Shown here one piece after another: positions 52,772-61,285 of a DNA stretch of 64,000 nucleotides. The notes beneath the pieces were generated by a model. It ran no database searches, was not told the DNA's origin, and saw only the letters and a list, made by a program, of their open reading frames with translations. The translations under genes and the position numbers were made by a program. Each line of letters starts with the position of its first letter. Position 1 is the stretch's first letter. This DNA comes from Streptomyces alboniger. GTDB taxonomy: Bacteria; Actinomycetota; Actinomycetes; Streptomycetales; Streptomycetaceae. The DNA lies in contig NZ_CP023695.1 in assembly GCF_008704395.1 (NCBI RefSeq), forward strand, positions 4,340,001 through 4,404,000. Direction: 5' to 3'.

Positions 52772-53305
52772 TCACGAGGGGGTCTCGTCACCCTCTTCGT
52801 CGTCGGTTTCGGCCAGGACGGGTGAGGCGTGGTGCGACCAGAGTTTCCAGCCGTCGGGTGTGCGGCGGAACACGTTCGTGGCGACCACGAGCTGCCCCAC
52901 GAGGGGGCCCAGCTCGCCGCCGCCCTCCGGGGGCGGGCCGCCGCTGAGGATGTTCTCGGTGCAGGTGACCAGGGCGGTGTCACCGGCCACGCCGACCTTC
53001 AGGTCGGTGAGGAAGAACTGGATGTACTCCGTGTTCGCCATGATCAGCGCGTACGACCTGAGGACCTCGCCGCGGCCGGTGAGGACCGGCCAGCCGGGGT
53101 GGACGCAGGAGACCGCGTCCCCGTCCCCGTCGTCCGTGCTCTCGTCGGCGATGTCGTCGGCCGTGGGGGCCTCGGCCCCGGAGTCGGGAGCGGAGTCCAG
53201 CCACAGCTCGGAGACCTTGTCGAAGTCGCCGCGCTCCAGCGCTTCGTAGAAGGCGGTGTTGGCCAGCTCGACCTGTTCGACGTCGGTGCGGGCCGTCCCG
53301 GTCAC
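52772..53305 (-). CDS. NTF2/SnoaL-like protein of the fol operon
   Basis: A protein of 177 residues from GTG 53305, whose GTGA overlaps the folP stop. The NTF2-like fold is shown by VELANTAFYEALERGDFDKVSELWL, the conserved CVHPGWPVLTGRGEVLRSYALIM and FRRTPDGWKLWSHHASPV. A very acidic insertion (ADDIADESTDDGDGD, about 49-63) interrupts the usual alpha-beta core and is likely a surface loop. Such a protein accompanies folP-folB-folK in actinobacteria. Its activity is unknown. Translational coupling to folP suggests a link with pterin metabolism. Confidence 0.9.
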   Translation of the reverse strand: MTGTARTDVEQVELANTAFYEALERGDFDKVSELWLDSAPDSGAEAPTADDIADESTDDGDGDAVSCVHPGWPVLTGRGEVLRSYALIMANTEYIQFFLTDLKVGVAGDTALVTCTENILSGGPPPEGGGELGPLVGQLVVATNVFRRTPDGWKLWSHHASPVLAETDDEEGDETPS

Positions 53306-54171
53306 AGGTGGCCGCCGGCGTCCGTCACGGCCTGGGCGACGCGCACGGCGTCCGCCGTGGCCCGCACCTCGTGCACACGGACCGCCCAGGCGCCCTGGTG
53401 GGCGGCGATGGCGGAGACCGCGGCGGTGGCTGCGTCCCGCTCACGGGCCGGCGGCGGAGCGCCCTCGGGGCCCGCCAGGACCCGGCCGAGGAACCGCTTG
53501 CGGGAGGCGGCCACCAGGATGGGGTGGCCGAGGCCGCGCAGCCGGTCCAGGCGGGCCAGGAGGGCCAGGTCGTGCTCGGCCTCCTTGGAGAAGCCGAGGC
53601 CGGGGTCGACGACGATGCGCTCGGGGGCGATGCCGCCCTCGATGGCGGCCTCCACGCGCGCGTGCAGCTCGGCGACGACTTCGGAGACCACGTCCTCGTA
53701 GACGGGCTTGGCGTGGATGTCGGTGAGGAAGCCCCGCCAGTGCATGACCACGAAGGGGGCTCCGGCGGCGGCGACCGCGGGGACCATGCGCGGATCGGCG
53801 AGGCCGCCGCTGACGTCGTTGACGAGCACGGCGCCCGCGGCGAGCGCCTGCTCGGCGACGGTGGCGCGCATGGTGTCCACGGAGACGGTGACGCCTTCGG
53901 CGGTCAGGCCCCGCACCACGGGGACGACGCGCTTGAGCTCCTCGTCCTCGTCCACGCGGGTCGCGCCGGGGCGGGTGGACTCGCCGCCGACGTCGACGAG
54001 GTCGGCACCCTGGGTGACGAGGTCGACGCCGTGCTTGACCGCGGCCGTGGTGTCGAACCAGCGGCCACCGTCGGAGAAGGAGTCGGGCGTGACGTTCACG
54101 ACGCCCATGACCGCACAGCGGTCCCACTCCGGCAGCCCCTGGACCGTTCCCCGCCCGCGCAACGTACTCAT
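53302..54171 (-). CDS. folP: Dihydropteroate synthase
   Basis: A protein of 289 residues, target of sulfonamides, joining p-aminobenzoate to the pterin pyrophosphate. Motifs: MGVVNVTPDSFSDGG, GADLVDVGGESTRPGA, VSVDTMRATVAEQAL, LVNDVSGG, VMHWRG, VVDPGLGFSKEAEHD, and LVAASRKRFLG for pterin and phosphate binding. It heads the leftward fol operon. The MprF-like gene upstream is 30 bp away on the same strand and may share its transcript. Confidence 0.97.
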   Translation of the reverse strand: MSTLRGRGTVQGLPEWDRCAVMGVVNVTPDSFSDGGRWFDTTAAVKHGVDLVTQGADLVDVGGESTRPGATRVDEDEELKRVVPVVRGLTAEGVTVSVDTMRATVAEQALAAGAVLVNDVSGGLADPRMVPAVAAAGAPFVVMHWRGFLTDIHAKPVYEDVVSEVVAELHARVEAAIEGGIAPERIVVDPGLGFSKEAEHDLALLARLDRLRGLGHPILVAASRKRFLGRVLAGPEGAPPPARERDAATAAVSAIAAHQGAWAVRVHEVRATADAVRVAQAVTDAGGHL

Positions 54172-54201
54172 GCCTCCAGCGTAGGCCCGGACGGGGACGG
54201 G

Positions 54202-56046
54202 TTACGCCGCTTGCATCTCGCGTTCCGTGCTCTGGTGGGGGCAGGGGCGGGGCTGCGCGGTGGCCCTGCGCAGGAACCGGGGCAGCGCGAGGGTGACGAA
54301 GCCCTCGGCCTGCATGGCGGCGAAGCCGATGCGGGGCAGGTCCTTGCTGGAGCGGTAGACGACGAAGCGGGGCTCCCAGCGGGGGCGGAACTTCGCGTTG
54401 AACTTGTACAGGGACTCGATCTGGAACCAGCGGGACAGGAAGACCAGCAGACCCCGCCAGGCGCGCAGGACGGGGCCCGCGCCGATCTTCTCGCCGCGGG
54501 CGAGGGCCGCGCGGAACATCGCGAAGTTGAGCGACACGCGCGCGATGCCGAGCTTCGGGGCGGCCTGGAGGGCGGCCACGATGAGCAGCTCGTTCATGCC
54601 GGGGTCGGCGGAGCGGTCGCGGCGCATGAGGTCCAGGGAGACGCCGTCCTTGCCCCACGGGACGAAGTGGAGGATGGCCTTCAGGTCGCCGTAGGAGCCC
54701 GGGTCCTCGTCGGCCTTGTGGGCGGTGGCGATCAGGCAGTCACCGTCGTTCGGGTCGCCGATGCGGCCGAGCGCCATGGAGAAGCCGCGCTCGGTGTCGG
54801 TGCCGCGCCAGTCGTCGGCGGCGCGCTGGATCTTGGCCAGCTCCTGCTCGCCGAGGTCACGGATGCGCCGTACGCGCGTCTCGTAGCCATTGCGCTCGAT
54901 CCGCTTGACCATCTGGCGTACGTTGCGCATCGCACGCCCGGACAGGGAGAAATCCGCGACGTCCACCACCGCCTCGTCGCCCAGTTCGAGGGCGTCGAGG
55001 CCGGTCTCGCGGGTCCAGACCTCGCCGCCCGTCTCGGAGCAGCCCATGACGGCGGGCGTCCAGGAGTGGGCCTTCGCCTCGTCCATGAAGCGCTCGATGG
55101 CGCCGGGCCAGGCCTCGACGTCGCCGATGGGGTCGCCGCTGGCGAGCATCACTCCGGAGACGACGCGGTAGGTGACGGCGGCCTTGCCGCTGGGGGAGAA
55201 GACGACGCCCTTGTCGCGGCGGAGCGCGAAGTGGCCGAGGGAGTCGCGGGCGCCGTGCCGGTCGAGCAGGGCGCGCAGCTTCGTCTCGTCGTCCTCGGTG
55301 AGGCGCGCGGCCGGGTGCTCGGGGCGGAAGGCCAGGTAGATGGTGGTGAGGGCGGTGAGCATGCCGAGGGCGCCGAGGGAGAAGCCGACGGTCCAGGACG
55401 TATTGCCGGCGTAGCCGACCGGGCCCTCGAAGCCGAAGAGTCCGTAGAGGACGTGCTCCAGGCGTTCGGTGATACTGGGGTCCCCGATGACCTTGCCGGG
55501 GTGGGCGCTTACGATCACCAGCCCCAGCAGAATCGAACCGGCTCCGAGGAGGACGAAGTTGGCCAGCGCCCGCCAGCGGCTGCGCGGGTCGGGCAGGGCC
55601 GTGAACTCACTCCGGTGGCGCAACAGCAGCGCGAGGAGCGCGAGCGAGATCAGGACGCCGATCACCGAGTGCCGGTACGTGAACTGCGCCACCGCGCCCG
55701 CGGGCAGCAGCACCACGGCGGCCCGCCAGGCCCGCCGCTTGTGGCGCCGCAGGCCGTGGGCGAGCAGGAGCAGCAGGATGCCGGAGCTGAGCGCGAGCGC
55801 GGCCGCGAACGGGCCGAGCGCGCCGGGCAGGACCTCCGCGATGGCGTGCATGCGGCTGTGCCGGAAGCGGGGGAAGACACCCGCCGCGACGTTGAGCAGG
55901 CCCACGAGCGTGCAGGCTCTGGCGACGAGGGTGGGCACGGCCTCGGGGCGCGGACCGCGCAGAATCCGGTGGAGGCGGCCGTCGCGGTGGCGGTCGTCAC
56001 CGCCCGGAACCCCACCCGACATTTCGCCATCTATCCTGACAGACAT
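54202..56046 (-). CDS. Phosphatidylglycerol lysyltransferase-like membrane protein (DUF2156/MprF-LysX type)
   Basis: A protein of 614 residues from ATG 56046; the ribosome-binding site is weak and ATG 56022 is an alternative. The N-terminal half has about six helices (ACTLVGLLNVAAGVFP, AFAAALALSSGILLLLLAHGL-type, VLISLALLALLL, LANFVLLGAGSILLGLVIV, GFSLGALGMLTALTTIYLAF). The C-terminal half is the DUF2156 GNAT-like catalytic domain: GKAAVTYRVVSGVMLASGDPIGD, FSLSGRAMRNVRQMVKRIERNG, ALGRIGDPNDGDCLIATA, SLDLMRRDRSADPGMNELLI and RFRPRWEPRFVVY. The family attaches amino acids to lipids and lowers envelope charge. It is divergent from the esterase gene. Confidence 0.88.
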   Translation of the reverse strand: MSVRIDGEMSGGVPGGDDRHRDGRLHRILRGPRPEAVPTLVARACTLVGLLNVAAGVFPRFRHSRMHAIAEVLPGALGPFAAALALSSGILLLLLAHGLRRHKRRAWRAAVVLLPAGAVAQFTYRHSVIGVLISLALLALLLRHRSEFTALPDPRSRWRALANFVLLGAGSILLGLVIVSAHPGKVIGDPSITERLEHVLYGLFGFEGPVGYAGNTSWTVGFSLGALGMLTALTTIYLAFRPEHPAARLTEDDETKLRALLDRHGARDSLGHFALRRDKGVVFSPSGKAAVTYRVVSGVMLASGDPIGDVEAWPGAIERFMDEAKAHSWTPAVMGCSETGGEVWTRETGLDALELGDEAVVDVADFSLSGRAMRNVRQMVKRIERNGYETRVRRIRDLGEQELAKIQRAADDWRGTDTERGFSMALGRIGDPNDGDCLIATAHKADEDPGSYGDLKAILHFVPWGKDGVSLDLMRRDRSADPGMNELLIVAALQAAPKLGIARVSLNFAMFRAALARGEKIGAGPVLRAWRGLLVFLSRWFQIESLYKFNAKFRPRWEPRFVVYRSSKDLPRIGFAAMQAEGFVTLALPRFLRRATAQPRPCPHQSTEREMQAA

Positions 56047-56250
56047 CGCATCCCGTAGTTCTGCGAGAGAGCTTGAATCCGGTGCCAAAGCGGCATCCGG
56101 CACCTTTGCGCCCTCTAGGACGGTTCTTCTGGGGAACGGGTTCATTCCCGTCCGGAAACCGCTGGAAAGGCTCGGGCACAGGTCCCCGGCCCTGGCGGGC
56201 AGCGGGAACACCGAGGCAACGGTAGTAGAAAGCGCAGGCAGGAACACCCC

Positions 56251-57372
56251 ATGGGTCTCACGAGCAACAAGGTCCTCGCCCTTGCGGTCTTGCTGGCCGT
56301 ACTGCTCTTCTTCGGCACCATCTGGCTCTGGCCGCGGCTCGCCCGCCGCTCCTGGAAGGCCGTCACGGGCCGCGTCGGGCTGCTCCTGGCCACCCAGCTC
56401 GCGATCTTCGCCTCGGTGGGCCTCGCGGCCAACCAGGCCTTCGGTTTCTACGCCACGTGGGCCGACCTCTTCGGCCAGGAGACGAGCCCGGGGATAGTGG
56501 TGGACCACGATCCGGCCAAAGGGGGTTCAGGGCCCGTCAAGGTCGTCGACACCCAGACCGTGAGCGTGCCCGGCGGCGACCGGCCCGTCACCGGAGGCCA
56601 GATCCAGAAGATCGAGGTCGGTGGCAAGGAGTCGAACATAGGCAGTCCCGCCTACGTCTACCTGCCGCCGGAGTACTTCCAGCCGCAGTACCGGAACCGC
56701 ACGTTCCCCGCGGCCGTGGCCCTGACCGGCTACCCCGGCACCGCCGAGGCGCTCATCAAGGGGCTGCACTACCCCCAGACCGCCCACCGGCTGGCCTCCG
56801 AGGGCAAGATGCAGCCGATGATCCTGATCATGATGCGGCCGACCGTGGCGCCGCCGCGCGACACGGAGTGCGTGGACATCCCCGGCGGCCCGCAGGCCGA
56901 GACGTTCTTCGCCAAGGACCTCCCCGACGCGATCTCGCAGCACTACAGGGTGGGCACCAAGGCCCAGAACTGGGGTGTCATCGGCGACTCCACGGGCGGC
57001 TACTGCGCCCTGAAACTCGCCGTGCACCACCCCGACAAGTACGGCGCCGCCGTGGGCCTCTCGGCCTACTACAAGGCGCCCATCGACGTCACCACCGGCG
57101 ACCTCTTCCACGGTGACGAGCAGCTGGAGCGCGAGGCCAACCTCCTGTGGTACCTCGACCACAAGCCGGCGCCCAAGACGTCCCTCCTCGTGACCAGCAG
57201 CAAGAAGGGTGAGGACAACTACCGGGACACCCTGAAGTTCATCGACAAGGTGAAGGCGCCCACGCGCGTGTCCTCGATCACGCTCGACAGCGGTGGGCAC
57301 AACTTCAACACCTGGCGCAGGGAGATCCCCGCCGCCCTCCAGTGGATGAGCGGGCGCCTCAACGACAACTGA
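56251..57372 (+). CDS. Membrane-anchored alpha/beta-hydrolase esterase (Esterase D/antigen-85-like)
   Basis: A protein of 373 residues. Two N-terminal helices (VLALAVLLAVLLFFGTIWLW; VGLLLATQLAIFASVGLAA) anchor it, with the hydrolase domain outside. The nucleophile is S247 in GDSTGGY. The acid and His are probably in the ...DSGGHNFNTW C-terminus (HNF). YPGTAEALIKGLHYPQT and VYLPPEYF fit the Esterase_D family. The substrate is unknown; an envelope acyl ester is plausible. It is divergent from the lysyltransferase-like gene, with which it may share a bidirectional promoter. The 204-bp gap shows no further gene. Confidence 0.87.
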   Translation: MGLTSNKVLALAVLLAVLLFFGTIWLWPRLARRSWKAVTGRVGLLLATQLAIFASVGLAANQAFGFYATWADLFGQETSPGIVVDHDPAKGGSGPVKVVDTQTVSVPGGDRPVTGGQIQKIEVGGKESNIGSPAYVYLPPEYFQPQYRNRTFPAAVALTGYPGTAEALIKGLHYPQTAHRLASEGKMQPMILIMMRPTVAPPRDTECVDIPGGPQAETFFAKDLPDAISQHYRVGTKAQNWGVIGDSTGGYCALKLAVHHPDKYGAAVGLSAYYKAPIDVTTGDLFHGDEQLEREANLLWYLDHKPAPKTSLLVTSSKKGEDNYRDTLKFIDKVKAPTRVSSITLDSGGHNFNTWRREIPAALQWMSGRLNDN

Positions 57373-57434
57373 CGGCGCTCGCGGCCCGGATGACCGACGG
57401 TCGGCCGACGTCCATCGCCGCGCCCGTCTCCCCG

Positions 57435-58592
57435 TCAGTCGGCGCCGATCGCCGCGATCGTCTCCAGTTCGACCTCCGCCCGGGCGATGTCACGGGCGTC
57501 CGCCGTCGTCGAGCGGCGCAGTGCCTCATGCAGCCGGGCCGGCGTCAGGACGCCCAGGAAGCGGCCCTCGCTCTCCTTGTCGATGACCGCGATCCAGCCC
57601 GCGTCGTGCTGGAGCATCGTCGCGAACGCCTGCTTCAGACTCGCGCCCACCGGGAGCCACGCCTCCATGCGGCGGGCGTGCTCGCGGACCGTGCCGGCGC
57701 CCACGCGCGCGTGCTCGGCGGAGATCCAGCCGTGCAGGTTGTTGTCACCGTCCAGGACGACCGCCCAGCGGGCCCCCAGCTCCCGGGGGAGCGGGTCGTC
57801 CAGGTGCACCACGGGGGGCTGCTCCAGGTCGCCCTCCTCGATCGGCGTCACGGAGAGCCGCTTCAGCCCGCGGTCCGCGCCGACGAAGTCGGCCACGTAC
57901 GCGTTGGCGGGGGCACCGAGCACGGTGGACGGGGTGTCGAACTGCTCGATGCGGCCTTCTCCGTAGACGGCGATGCGGTCGCCGAGGCGGACGGCCTCCT
58001 CGATGTCGTGCGTGACGAAGAGCACGGTCTTGCGCACGGACTGCTGGAGGCGCAGGAACTCGTTCTGAAGGTGCTCGCGCACCACCGGGTCGACCGCTCC
58101 GAACGGCTCGTCCATGAGGAGGACGGGAGGGTCGGCCGCCAGGGCACGGGCCACGCCGACGCGCTGGCGCTGGCCGCCGGAGAGCTGCTCGGGGTAGCGG
58201 CCGCCGAAGACGGCGGGGTCGAGGCCGACCAGGTCGAGGAGTTCGGCGGCGCGCTCGCGGGCCTTGCCGCGCTTGACGCCGAGGAGGTGCGGGACGGTCG
58301 CCGTGTTCTCCAGGACCGTCTTGTGCGGGAAGAGGCCGACCTGCTGGATGACGTAGCCGATGCGGCGTCTCAGCTGAACGGGATCGATGGCGGATATGTC
58401 GTCCCCGTCGACGAATATCCGGCCCTCGCTCGGCTCGATGAGCCGGTTCACCATCTTCATCGTGGTCGTCTTGCCGCAGCCCGACGGGCCGACGAGCGTG
58501 ACCAGTTCACCCTCGGCGACCTCGAAGGACAGATCGTCGACGGCGGTGGTGCCGTCCGCGTATCGCTTGGTGACGTGCTCGAACCGGATCAT
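57435..58592 (-). CDS. Glycine betaine/choline ABC transporter ATP-binding protein with CBS domains (OpuCA-like)
   Basis: A protein of 385 residues. Walker A is GPSGCGKTT (35-43), Q loop YVIQQVGLFPHKTV, signature LSGGQRQRVGVARAL, Walker B VLLMDEPFGAVD and switch FVTHDIEEAV. The C-terminal part (about 240-370) has two CBS-like domains (VVLDGDNNLHGWISAEHA; DAGWIAVIDKESEGRFLGVLT) that act as an ionic-strength sensor in OpuA/OpuC. It is divergent from its partner permeases and binding protein. The divergence is unusual, since opuC genes are normally one operon. The promoter region 58593-58750 is shared. Confidence 0.94.
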   Translation of the reverse strand: MIRFEHVTKRYADGTTAVDDLSFEVAEGELVTLVGPSGCGKTTTMKMVNRLIEPSEGRIFVDGDDISAIDPVQLRRRIGYVIQQVGLFPHKTVLENTATVPHLLGVKRGKARERAAELLDLVGLDPAVFGGRYPEQLSGGQRQRVGVARALAADPPVLLMDEPFGAVDPVVREHLQNEFLRLQQSVRKTVLFVTHDIEEAVRLGDRIAVYGEGRIEQFDTPSTVLGAPANAYVADFVGADRGLKRLSVTPIEEGDLEQPPVVHLDDPLPRELGARWAVVLDGDNNLHGWISAEHARVGAGTVREHARRMEAWLPVGASLKQAFATMLQHDAGWIAVIDKESEGRFLGVLTPARLHEALRRSTTADARDIARAEVELETIAAIGAD

Positions 58593-58750
58593 GTTTCCCC
58601 ATTGTGGCGGGCGGAGGCGGGCTGTGCGTGACGGCCGTGTTGCGGCCGCACGACGAGTCTCGGCGATTGTCGGTGCCGCGCGTTAGGGTCGCCAGACACG
58701 GGGGGACGTGTGTGCGGCATACGTCCGGGAATTCGGGGGAGGTGGGGCGC

Positions 58751-59479
58751 GTGGCCGAGCAGAACTGTCTGGTGACGAACGACTGGATCTGCGGGGAATA
58801 TCTCCGCACGCGCAGCCAGGAGTTGACCGACGCGACCCTTCAGCACGTCGGGATCACGCTCGCCTCGGTGGCGATAGGCCTCGCCGTCTCCCTGCCGCTC
58901 GCCCTCCTCGCCCGGCGGTGGCGCTTCCTCGCGGGGCCGATCCTCGGCGTGACGACCGTGCTGTACTCGGTCCCCTCGCTCGCGATGTTCTCGCTGCTCC
59001 TGCCGTTCTTCGGCCTCTCGGTCTCGCTGGTCGTCACCGGCCTGGTGCTGTACTCCCTCACGGTCCTCGTGCGGAACATCCTCGCGGGCCTGCGGGCCGT
59101 GCCCGAGGAGGCGCGGGACGCCGCCAAGGGGATGGGGTACGGCCCGCTGAGGCTCCTGTGGGAGGTGGAGCTGCCGCTCGCGCTGCCCGCGTTGCTGGCC
59201 GGCGTCCGCATCACCACGGTCTCCACGGTCGCGCTGACGACCGTCGGCGCCATCGTCGACTACGGCGGCCTCGGCACCCTGATCCTCGACGGGCTCGACA
59301 CGACCTTCAAGGCGCAGGTGCTCACGGCGTCCGTGCTCTGCGTGCTGCTCGCCGTCGTCGCCGACCTGCTGCTGCTCGCTCTCCAGCGGTGGCTGACGCC
59401 TTGGACGAGGGCCCATCGAATACGGACGAGCCGAGCCGCGCGCAAGGCGGCCGTGGCCAAGGTGGCTGAACCTGCATGA
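58751..59479 (+). CDS. Osmolyte ABC transporter permease 1 (OpuCB-like)
   Basis: A protein of 242 residues from GTG 58751 with GGAGGTGGGG just upstream. The BPD permease loop EEARDAAKGMGYGPLRLLWEVELPLALPALLAGVRITTV (in two pieces) carries the EAA motif that docks on the ATPase. The helices are LASVAIGLAVSLPLALLARRW, ILGVTTVLYSVPSLAMFSLLLPFFGL, VVTGLVLYSLTVLVRNIL and the terminal pair. The Arg-rich tail is cytoplasmic. Its stop overlaps the second permease start (ATGA). With the divergent ATPase and the downstream binding protein it would import glycine betaine, choline or related solutes. Confidence 0.93.
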   Translation: MAEQNCLVTNDWICGEYLRTRSQELTDATLQHVGITLASVAIGLAVSLPLALLARRWRFLAGPILGVTTVLYSVPSLAMFSLLLPFFGLSVSLVVTGLVLYSLTVLVRNILAGLRAVPEEARDAAKGMGYGPLRLLWEVELPLALPALLAGVRITTVSTVALTTVGAIVDYGGLGTLILDGLDTTFKAQVLTASVLCVLLAVVADLLLLALQRWLTPWTRAHRIRTSRAARKAAVAKVAEPA

Positions 59480-60156
59480 ACGCGATCACCGGTGCGTACG
59501 ACTGGCTGACCACGGGCGCCAACTGGCAGGGCGAGAAGGGGGTGTGGCACCGCCTGGCCGAGCACCTGTACTTCAGCGGGGTCTGCCTCGCCGTCGCCTG
59601 CCTGATCGCGCTGCCCCTCGCGCTGTACCTCGGCCACATCGGCAAGGGCGGCGCCCTCGCGGTCAACATCTCCAACGTCGGCCGCGCGGTGCCCACGCTG
59701 GCCCTGCTGATCCTGCTCACGCTCACCCCGCTCGGTGAGCACGGCGACGCCCCGACGCTGATCGCGTTGGTCCTCTTCGCCGTACCGCCGCTGCTGACCA
59801 ACGCCTACCTCGGGATGCGCGAGGTCGACCGGGCGGTGGTGGAGGCGGCGCGCGGAATGGGCATGAGCGGCGGGCAGTTGTTCGCGCGGGTCGAGCTGCC
59901 GCTGGCGTATCCGCTGATCATGACCGGCATCCGCTCCGCCGGGGTGCAGGTCGTCGCGACCGCCACCCTCGCCGCGATGGCGGGCGAAGGCGGCCTCGGC
60001 CGGATCATCACCGCCGGGTTCAACTTGCAGAACACCCCCCAAGTGGTCGCGGGAGCCGTCCTGGTGGCGCTGCTCGCGCTCCTGGTGGAGGGGGTCCTGG
60101 TGGTGGCCGGGCGCCTCTTCGACCCGATGCGGCGATCCGGCGGGACGGCCCACTGA
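59476..60156 (+). CDS. Osmolyte ABC transporter permease 2 (OpuCD-like)
   Basis: A protein of 226 residues. The EAA loop is MREVDRAVVEAARGMGMSGGQLFARVELPLAYPLIMTGIRSAG (split over two helices), with helices LYFSGVCLAVACLIALPLAL, ALAVNISNVGRAVPTLALLILL and LIALVLFAVPPLLTNAYLG. It pairs with permease 1 as the heterodimeric membrane channel. Coupled upstream by ATGA; the binding-protein gene is 38 bp downstream. Confidence 0.93.
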   Translation: MNAITGAYDWLTTGANWQGEKGVWHRLAEHLYFSGVCLAVACLIALPLALYLGHIGKGGALAVNISNVGRAVPTLALLILLTLTPLGEHGDAPTLIALVLFAVPPLLTNAYLGMREVDRAVVEAARGMGMSGGQLFARVELPLAYPLIMTGIRSAGVQVVATATLAAMAGEGGLGRIITAGFNLQNTPQVVAGAVLVALLALLVEGVLVVAGRLFDPMRRSGGTAH

Positions 60157-60194
60157 GTTTTGTCTTCTCTCCCTTTCGAAATGGTGGTTCACCG

Positions 60195-61172
60195 ATGAAC
60201 AGCACAACGCGTCGCGCGCGACGGATGGCAGGGGCGGCCGCGGTCGCCGTGGCGCTGACCGCGGGGCTCGCCGCGTGCGGCGGGGACAGCCTGGAGGACG
60301 ACGGCAAGGGGTCGGACAAGGCGGGCGACGGCAAGAAGGGCTCGCTCGTGGTGGGCTCGGCACGCTTCACCGAGCAGAAGGTCCTCGCCGAGCTGTACGT
60401 GGGCGTTCTTGAGGAAGCCGGATATGACGCGCAGGTCAAGACCGTGCAGAACCGCGAGATCTACAAGCCCGAACTGAAGAAGGGCTCGATCGACATCGCG
60501 CCCGAATACGCGGCGACGCTCGCGGAATTCCTCAACCTCGAGAAGAACGGCCCCAAGGCCAAGACCGTCGCCTCCAGCGATCTCGACGCCACGGTGAGCG
60601 CGCTGGAGAAGCTCGCGAAGCCGCAGGGTCTGAAGGTGCTCCCGGCGGGTGACGCGGTCGACCAGAACGCGTTCGCGGTCTCCAAGGAATACGCCGAGAA
60701 GCACAAGCTCAAGACGCTCTCGGATCTCGGCAAGTCGGGGGAGAAGGTGCGGATCGCGGCGGGTGACGAATGTGAGACCCGGCCGTTCTGCGCACCCGGC
60801 CTGAAGAAGAAGTACGGGATCGATGTCGCCGGAATCGACCCCAAGGGCGTCGGCACCACGCAGTCCAAGCAGGCCGTCAAGAACGGCACGGACCAGTTGG
60901 TGCTGACGACGACGACCGACGCGACGCTGAAGAACTACGACCTCGTGATCCTCCAGGACGACAAGAAGCTACAGAACGCGGACAACATCCTTCCCGTGGT
61001 CAACGCCAAGGAAGCGGGCGGCAAGGAGATAGCCGACGCGCTCGCGAAGCTCACCAAGACGCTCACGACGGAAGACCTCATCGAACTCAACCGGAAGGTC
61101 GACGAGGAGCGTCAGAAGGAAGCGGATGTCGCCAAGGAGTATCTGGAGTCGAAGCACCTGATCGGAAGTTGA
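60195..61172 (+). CDS. Osmolyte-binding lipoprotein (OsmF/ProX-like, quaternary amine binding)
   Basis: A protein of 325 residues. The signal peptide ends in the lipobox LAAC (C28), so it is a lipid-anchored binding protein. The mature part fits the OpuAC/OsmF periplasmic fold: VVGSARFTEQKVLAELYVGVLEEAGYD, NREIYKPELKKGSIDIAPEYAATLAEFL, GDAVDQNAFAVSKEYA, GDECETRPFCAPGLKKKYGID and LQDDKKLQNADNILPVVN. Two further Cys (ECETRPFC) could form a disulfide. It supplies substrate to the two permeases encoded upstream. The operon ends here. Confidence 0.94.
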   Translation: MNSTTRRARRMAGAAAVAVALTAGLAACGGDSLEDDGKGSDKAGDGKKGSLVVGSARFTEQKVLAELYVGVLEEAGYDAQVKTVQNREIYKPELKKGSIDIAPEYAATLAEFLNLEKNGPKAKTVASSDLDATVSALEKLAKPQGLKVLPAGDAVDQNAFAVSKEYAEKHKLKTLSDLGKSGEKVRIAAGDECETRPFCAPGLKKKYGIDVAGIDPKGVGTTQSKQAVKNGTDQLVLTTTTDATLKNYDLVILQDDKKLQNADNILPVVNAKEAGGKEIADALAKLTKTLTTEDLIELNRKVDEERQKEADVAKEYLESKHLIGS

Positions 61173-61285
61173 TCGCCGGAGCAAAGCGGAGGAGGGGTGG
61201 GGAGTTGTGACGAGTTATGGATGTGGCACCTGCTTTTTGCCGGGCGGGGCTCCACACTTCGCCTACGCGCGGTAAGTTTCTGGCC

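Noticed and set aside
53308..56058. 916-codon plus-strand open frame across folP and the lysyltransferase
   Set aside because: Composition artefact; both strands cannot code here, and the minus-strand genes have full motifs.
58593..58750. Vegetative promoter with TTAGGGT as -10 before the osmolyte permeases
   Set aside because: No convincing -35 at 17-18 bp, so I did not list it as a feature.
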